Assembly: GCA_031553195.1 (NCBI GenBank)
Contig: JAVBLV010000034.1
Location: forward strand, 1 to 23,424
Direction: 5' to 3'
DNA: 23,424 nt
DNA from: JAVBLV01 sp031553195
GTDB lineage: Bacteria > Bacteroidota > Bacteroidia > Bacteroidales > P3
Part shown: positions 20,209 through 23,424 of the stretch, in pieces
How the letters are laid out: every line of letters starts with the position of its first letter
Numbering within the stretch: the stretch's first letter is position 1
Position numbers and translations under genes: made by a program
Notes under the pieces: generated by a model
What the model was told of the DNA's origin: nothing
The model's input: the letters and a program-made list of their open reading frames with translations, nothing else
The model's database searches: none

Positions 20209-22050
20209 ATGGCAGATATAGTTCGACTTCTTCCCGATTCTGTGGCAAATCAAATTGCGGCCGGAGAAGTAATCCAACGGCCGGCTTCGGCGGTGAAGGA
20301 ACTGTTGGAAAATGCCATTGATGCCGGAGCTACGGAAATAGAATTGATTATAAAAGATGCCGGAAAAACGCTTATACAAATAATAGATAATGGATGCGGA
20401 ATGTCCGAAACGGACGCCCGTTTGTGTTTTGAACGGCATGCGACTTCAAAAATAAAAGCGGCCGACGATCTTTTCTCTATTCGTACGATGGGGTTTAGGG
20501 GAGAGGCATTGGCTTCCATTGCGGCTATTGCGCAAGTGGAATTAAAAAGTAAATTGCACGACAGCGAATTAGGAACTCAAATCCTTATTAATGGTTCGGT
20601 AGTGGAAGAGCAAAAGGTTTGTCAATGCAATTCGGGAACTTCTATTTCCGTGAAAAACCTGTTTTATAATGTTCCCGCAAGGCGTAATTTTCTTAAATCC
20701 GATCCGGTGGAACTAGGACACATAGAGGAAGAATTTAAAAGAGTCGCCTTGCCTAATCCGAACATTGCTTTCAGTTTTTACAGTAATGGAAAGCTATTAT
20801 ACAAGCTTGATAAAGCTTCGTTTTTGCAGAGAATCGTAGGCGTTTTCGGAGATAATTATAAAGAACGTCTTTTACCGGCCGAACAAAAAACCAATATAAT
20901 TGACGTTTCGGGCTATGTTGCCAAAGCCGAATTTGCCAAAAAGACAAGGGGAGAACAGTATTTTTTTGTAAATAAGCGTTTTATAAAACATCCTTATTTG
21001 CATCATGCCGTAGAAAATGCATTTGACGAACTTTTGGCAGACCGTTTAATCCCTTCTTATTTTCTCTGCTTGGAAATTGATCCCGGACAAATAGATATCA
21101 ATATTCATCCGACCAAAACGGAAATTAAGTTCATAGACGAAAAACCGATTTATGCCATTCTTCGTTCAACGGTGAAGAAAGCGTTGGGGCAGTTTACATT
21201 GTCTTCGCAAATAGAATTCGACATGGATGCCGGCATACAGTTAAATGCGCCTCCAAAAGGATATATTCCCAAACCGCCGTCGGTAAATATCAATCCAATG
21301 TTTAATCCTTTCGAAGAACGAAAGAAAAGCGATTCCGGATCGGGCCAGGCAACCACGCATCGGGAAATTTCCAATAAGGAGAATTGGCAAAAATTTTATG
21401 AAACGCCTAAAGAGCGAACTTTTCAATCCGAAATGCCGTTGGAAACTCCTGCTACAGAATCTCTGCCCATGCAAGAATCGTATCAGGCGGATATAATTCA
21501 GGTTCATAACAGGTATATTGTAACGACCCTGAAATCGGGTTTAGCGATCATTGACCAGCAACGCGCGCATGAACGGGTCTTATACGAGCGTTTTTTGCAG
21601 GCCGACAATAGCCCCTCTAATGTTTCGCAGCAATTGTTATTTCCTGTCAACTGTAACTTTTCCCCTGCAAATTCCGAGATTTTAATTGAAATTTTACCGG
21701 AATTGAAGGCTTTTGGATTTGATATCAATGAATTCGGAAATAATAGTTTTCTTATATCAGGAACTCCGGAAGGGATTCAGCAAGAGAATGTTCCCGATAT
21801 TCTGGAGAGCTTCATAGAAGGTTATAAAAATAGTTTATTGCAAAAATTTTCGAATAGGAGAGAGGGTGCGGCGGCTTCTTTGGCTAAACAAATGGCAGTT
21901 AAGGCCGGAAAAAAGTTGAAGCAGGAAGAAATGCAAGAAATTGTAGCCCAGTTGTTTACTTGCAAATCTCCTGCTGTCTCCATTTGGGGAAAGAAGACAA
22001 TATTGTTTTTGACGGAACAAGAATTAAATGAAAAATTCAACAAAATATAA
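20209..22050 (+). CDS. mutL: DNA mismatch repair protein MutL
   Basis: This 613-aa protein couples MutS mismatch recognition to strand removal. The GHKL ATPase motifs are complete: LLENAIDAGA at 32-41, DNGCGM at 60-65 and TMGFRGEAL at 93-101. The transducer domain follows (FFVNKRFIKHP near 252, INIHPTKTEIKF near 297), then a disordered linker at about 345-420 and a C-terminal dimerisation domain. The MADIVRLLPDSVANQIAAGE start matches MutL N-termini. An in-frame ATG 102 bases upstream (20107) is rejected because it adds a non-homologous basic segment over the promoter. The C-terminal domain has DQQRAHERVLYE at 449-460, a changed form of the endonuclease motif DQHA(x)2E(x)4E. Divergent from dnaX. 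Confidence 0.95.
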   Translation: MADIVRLLPDSVANQIAAGEVIQRPASAVKELLENAIDAGATEIELIIKDAGKTLIQIIDNGCGMSETDARLCFERHATSKIKAADDLFSIRTMGFRGEALASIAAIAQVELKSKLHDSELGTQILINGSVVEEQKVCQCNSGTSISVKNLFYNVPARRNFLKSDPVELGHIEEEFKRVALPNPNIAFSFYSNGKLLYKLDKASFLQRIVGVFGDNYKERLLPAEQKTNIIDVSGYVAKAEFAKKTRGEQYFFVNKRFIKHPYLHHAVENAFDELLADRLIPSYFLCLEIDPGQIDINIHPTKTEIKFIDEKPIYAILRSTVKKALGQFTLSSQIEFDMDAGIQLNAPPKGYIPKPPSVNINPMFNPFEERKKSDSGSGQATTHREISNKENWQKFYETPKERTFQSEMPLETPATESLPMQESYQADIIQVHNRYIVTTLKSGLAIIDQQRAHERVLYERFLQADNSPSNVSQQLLFPVNCNFSPANSEILIEILPELKAFGFDINEFGNNSFLISGTPEGIQQENVPDILESFIEGYKNSLLQKFSNRREGAAASLAKQMAVKAGKKLKQEEMQEIVAQLFTCKSPAVSIWGKKTILFLTEQELNEKFNKI

Positions 22051-22065
22051 GAATGAATAATACAC

Positions 22066-23423
22066 CAATAGTCCGTTAAAAATTAAACGGCTTTAGTTCC
22101 GAAATAAATAAGTTCTTTGAGGTTTTGGTTATTTTTAATCATGTTTGGCTTTAGCCCAAACATGCGATAAATTCGCTGGATTAGTAAAGCATTGTAATTC
22201 ATCGTTTTAATATCGGTTAAAGAGAATTCGTTTCGTTGTTGTTTATCCAAAGCATACCCATGTGCAACCTTAGCCAAGTTGACCGATGAAAGCGAAATAT
22301 TGAAATGAAAATCCAACTTTTCTTTATCCCTAGCTTGGCAATTAGTTAAACCTGTCTGCTGTTTTGCATCGCGGTAGATAAATTCGATTTGAAACCGCAT
22401 TTGATAGTATTGAAGGATTTTCAAAGGTTCGGCTTTTAGGTCTGTAGAGAAAAAGATTTTGGGCGATTTTTGTTTTTTATCATTAGTTTGGCAAACGATG
22501 ACAAGGTTTACTTTTCGTTTCAGGGCAACGGCATAAACAATGCCCGAATAGATTTTGGTGTTTTCATTCCCGCTTTCTATTTGCTGAAAATATTGGGTAT
22601 CCAAATTTTTGACATCTACTTTTTCGCCTTTGGTTTTAGGTCTTCCCCGTTTTCCGGTTTTTACCACAGGAACGATGTATTGCAGTTGGGCATCATCGCG
22701 CAAGCGCGAAATAATCTGCAATCCCGAATCGCAAACAGCTTTGACGAAAGGTTCTTTTGAAAAATAGGCATCAAAAACGCCTACAGGGCTTATTTTTTTC
22801 AATTTTTCAGCTCGGCTGGTAATCACTTCGGCATAGAAGTCAAGCAAGGATTGCCCTTCTTTTACTTCGGTTTGAACGGCTTCCAAATGCAAAGCGGTAT
22901 GGTTTTCGATATCCAATACGGCAATGCCGCCAATTTCCAAGCCCCATTTAGCATTGCCGGCACAGCCCGACCAATATTTACCCAAACCGTGGGTCTTTTT
23001 GCCCGATTTGGGGATGTAGGAAGGGTCGAAAGCAAAAGCAAGTTCTTTGCCGCAATACTGCTGCACCAAAGTTTGGTTGAATTCAAAAAAGTCGAACCCC
23101 GAAGCAAATTGCTGCCGGTAACGTTGTTCACAATGCGTTCCATAACGTTCCAAGGTTGAAAAGTTAATCCGCGATTTTATACTCAAGAATAACCAAAAGA
23201 TTTCAATCATAAATTTTTTTCTACTTTTGCTCAAAGGTTGAGAAAGATTTTTAAAAGCTTGTTCACATAGTGAACGATACAATGTTTGAGTCCTGAAAAT
23301 CATAACTGAATAGGATAGTAGAATAAACTATAAAATTACTGATTTTCAGCGACTTAAACAAATTAAAATGTCATTTAATTGATTGATTTATAGATATTTA
23401 ACATTAAAAGTAACGGACTATTG
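22066..23423 (-). mobile_element. IS4-family insertion sequence, complete, 1358 bp
   Basis: Perfect 13-bp terminal inverted repeats, CAATAGTCCGTTA at 22066-22078 and its complement at 23411-23423, bound a single intact transposase gene on the minus strand. The left end is only 15 bases after the mutL stop codon. The right end is one base from the window end, so the target duplication cannot be tested. About 105 bases of non-coding DNA lie between the right repeat and the transposase start, where its promoter should be. Confidence 0.9.
22083..23303 (-). CDS. IS4-family DDE transposase
   Basis: This 406-aa transposase cuts and joins the element ends. The RNase H-like core shows Asp93 in AFDPSYIPKSGKK, Asp178 in GVFDAYFSK and Glu307 in YQMRFQIEFIYRDAKQQTGL. 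The last region contains the IS4 signature Y-x2-R-x3-E-x6-K exactly (Tyr300, Arg303, Glu307, Lys314). Between Asp178 and Glu307 lies a beta-rich insertion of the kind typical for the family, including a basic GKRGRPKTKGEK loop. The frame is intact, so the protein may be active. Its stop codon lies four bases inside the left terminal repeat. Confidence 0.93.
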   Translation of the reverse strand: MIFRTQTLYRSLCEQAFKNLSQPLSKSRKKFMIEIFWLFLSIKSRINFSTLERYGTHCEQRYRQQFASGFDFFEFNQTLVQQYCGKELAFAFDPSYIPKSGKKTHGLGKYWSGCAGNAKWGLEIGGIAVLDIENHTALHLEAVQTEVKEGQSLLDFYAEVITSRAEKLKKISPVGVFDAYFSKEPFVKAVCDSGLQIISRLRDDAQLQYIVPVVKTGKRGRPKTKGEKVDVKNLDTQYFQQIESGNENTKIYSGIVYAVALKRKVNLVIVCQTNDKKQKSPKIFFSTDLKAEPLKILQYYQMRFQIEFIYRDAKQQTGLTNCQARDKEKLDFHFNISLSSVNLAKVAHGYALDKQQRNEFSLTDIKTMNYNALLIQRIYRMFGLKPNMIKNNQNLKELIYFGTKAV

Positions 23424-23424
23424 T

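Overview
The window looks like chromosomal DNA of a member of the Bacteroidota, most likely Bacteroidales. It is AT-rich, carries a complete MoxR-Bat aerotolerance-type operon in the Bacteroides gene order, and has promoter elements of the Bacteroidota form TAnnTTTG upstream of moxR, dnaX and mutL. Shine-Dalgarno sequences are weak or absent, and the spacers contain short dispersed repeats of a kind I recall from this phylum. Species cannot be determined. The window appears to be a whole contig or a contig edge: it begins in a run of 25 C and ends one base past the terminal inverted repeat of an insertion sequence.

Layout. Positions 190-9625 (+) hold the Bat operon: moxR, a DUF58 protein, a signal-peptide/one-TM partner protein, batA, batB, batC, batD and batE. 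A DUF4269 (nucleotidyltransferase-like) gene sits between batC and batD. The encoded machine would be a MoxR AAA+ ATPase working with membrane-anchored von Willebrand A proteins and TPR proteins in the inner membrane and periplasm. Positions 9758-11436 (+) hold a secreted WG-repeat protein overlapping by one base an RseC-family membrane protein; the rnf genes I would expect next to rseC are absent and a short MITE-like element follows instead. Positions 11725-15862 (+) hold a phosphomannomutase/phosphoglucomutase, a Bcp/PrxQ peroxiredoxin, a possible 56-codon small ORF and uvrB.

Positions 15972-19834 (-) hold dnaX, a cation:proton antiporter and a membrane-anchored protein of unknown function, reading leftwards and probably co-transcribed. 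mutL (+) is divergent from dnaX across a 374-bp spacer, and a 1358-bp IS4-family element (22066-23423) lies 15 bp after the mutL stop.

Most of the window is ordinary core-genome content. The observation I rate highest is in dnaX: the linker between the ATPase/collar region and the C-terminal tau part contains an A9 and an A10 tract on the coding strand, with stop codons shortly after in the shifted frames. This is the arrangement expected for tau/gamma production by transcriptional slippage or -1 frameshifting (known from Thermus and E. coli dnaX). Other points are the DUF4269 insertion in the Bat operon, the orphan rseC, the MITE-like element, the small ORF after bcp, and dispersed repeats shared between distant spacers.
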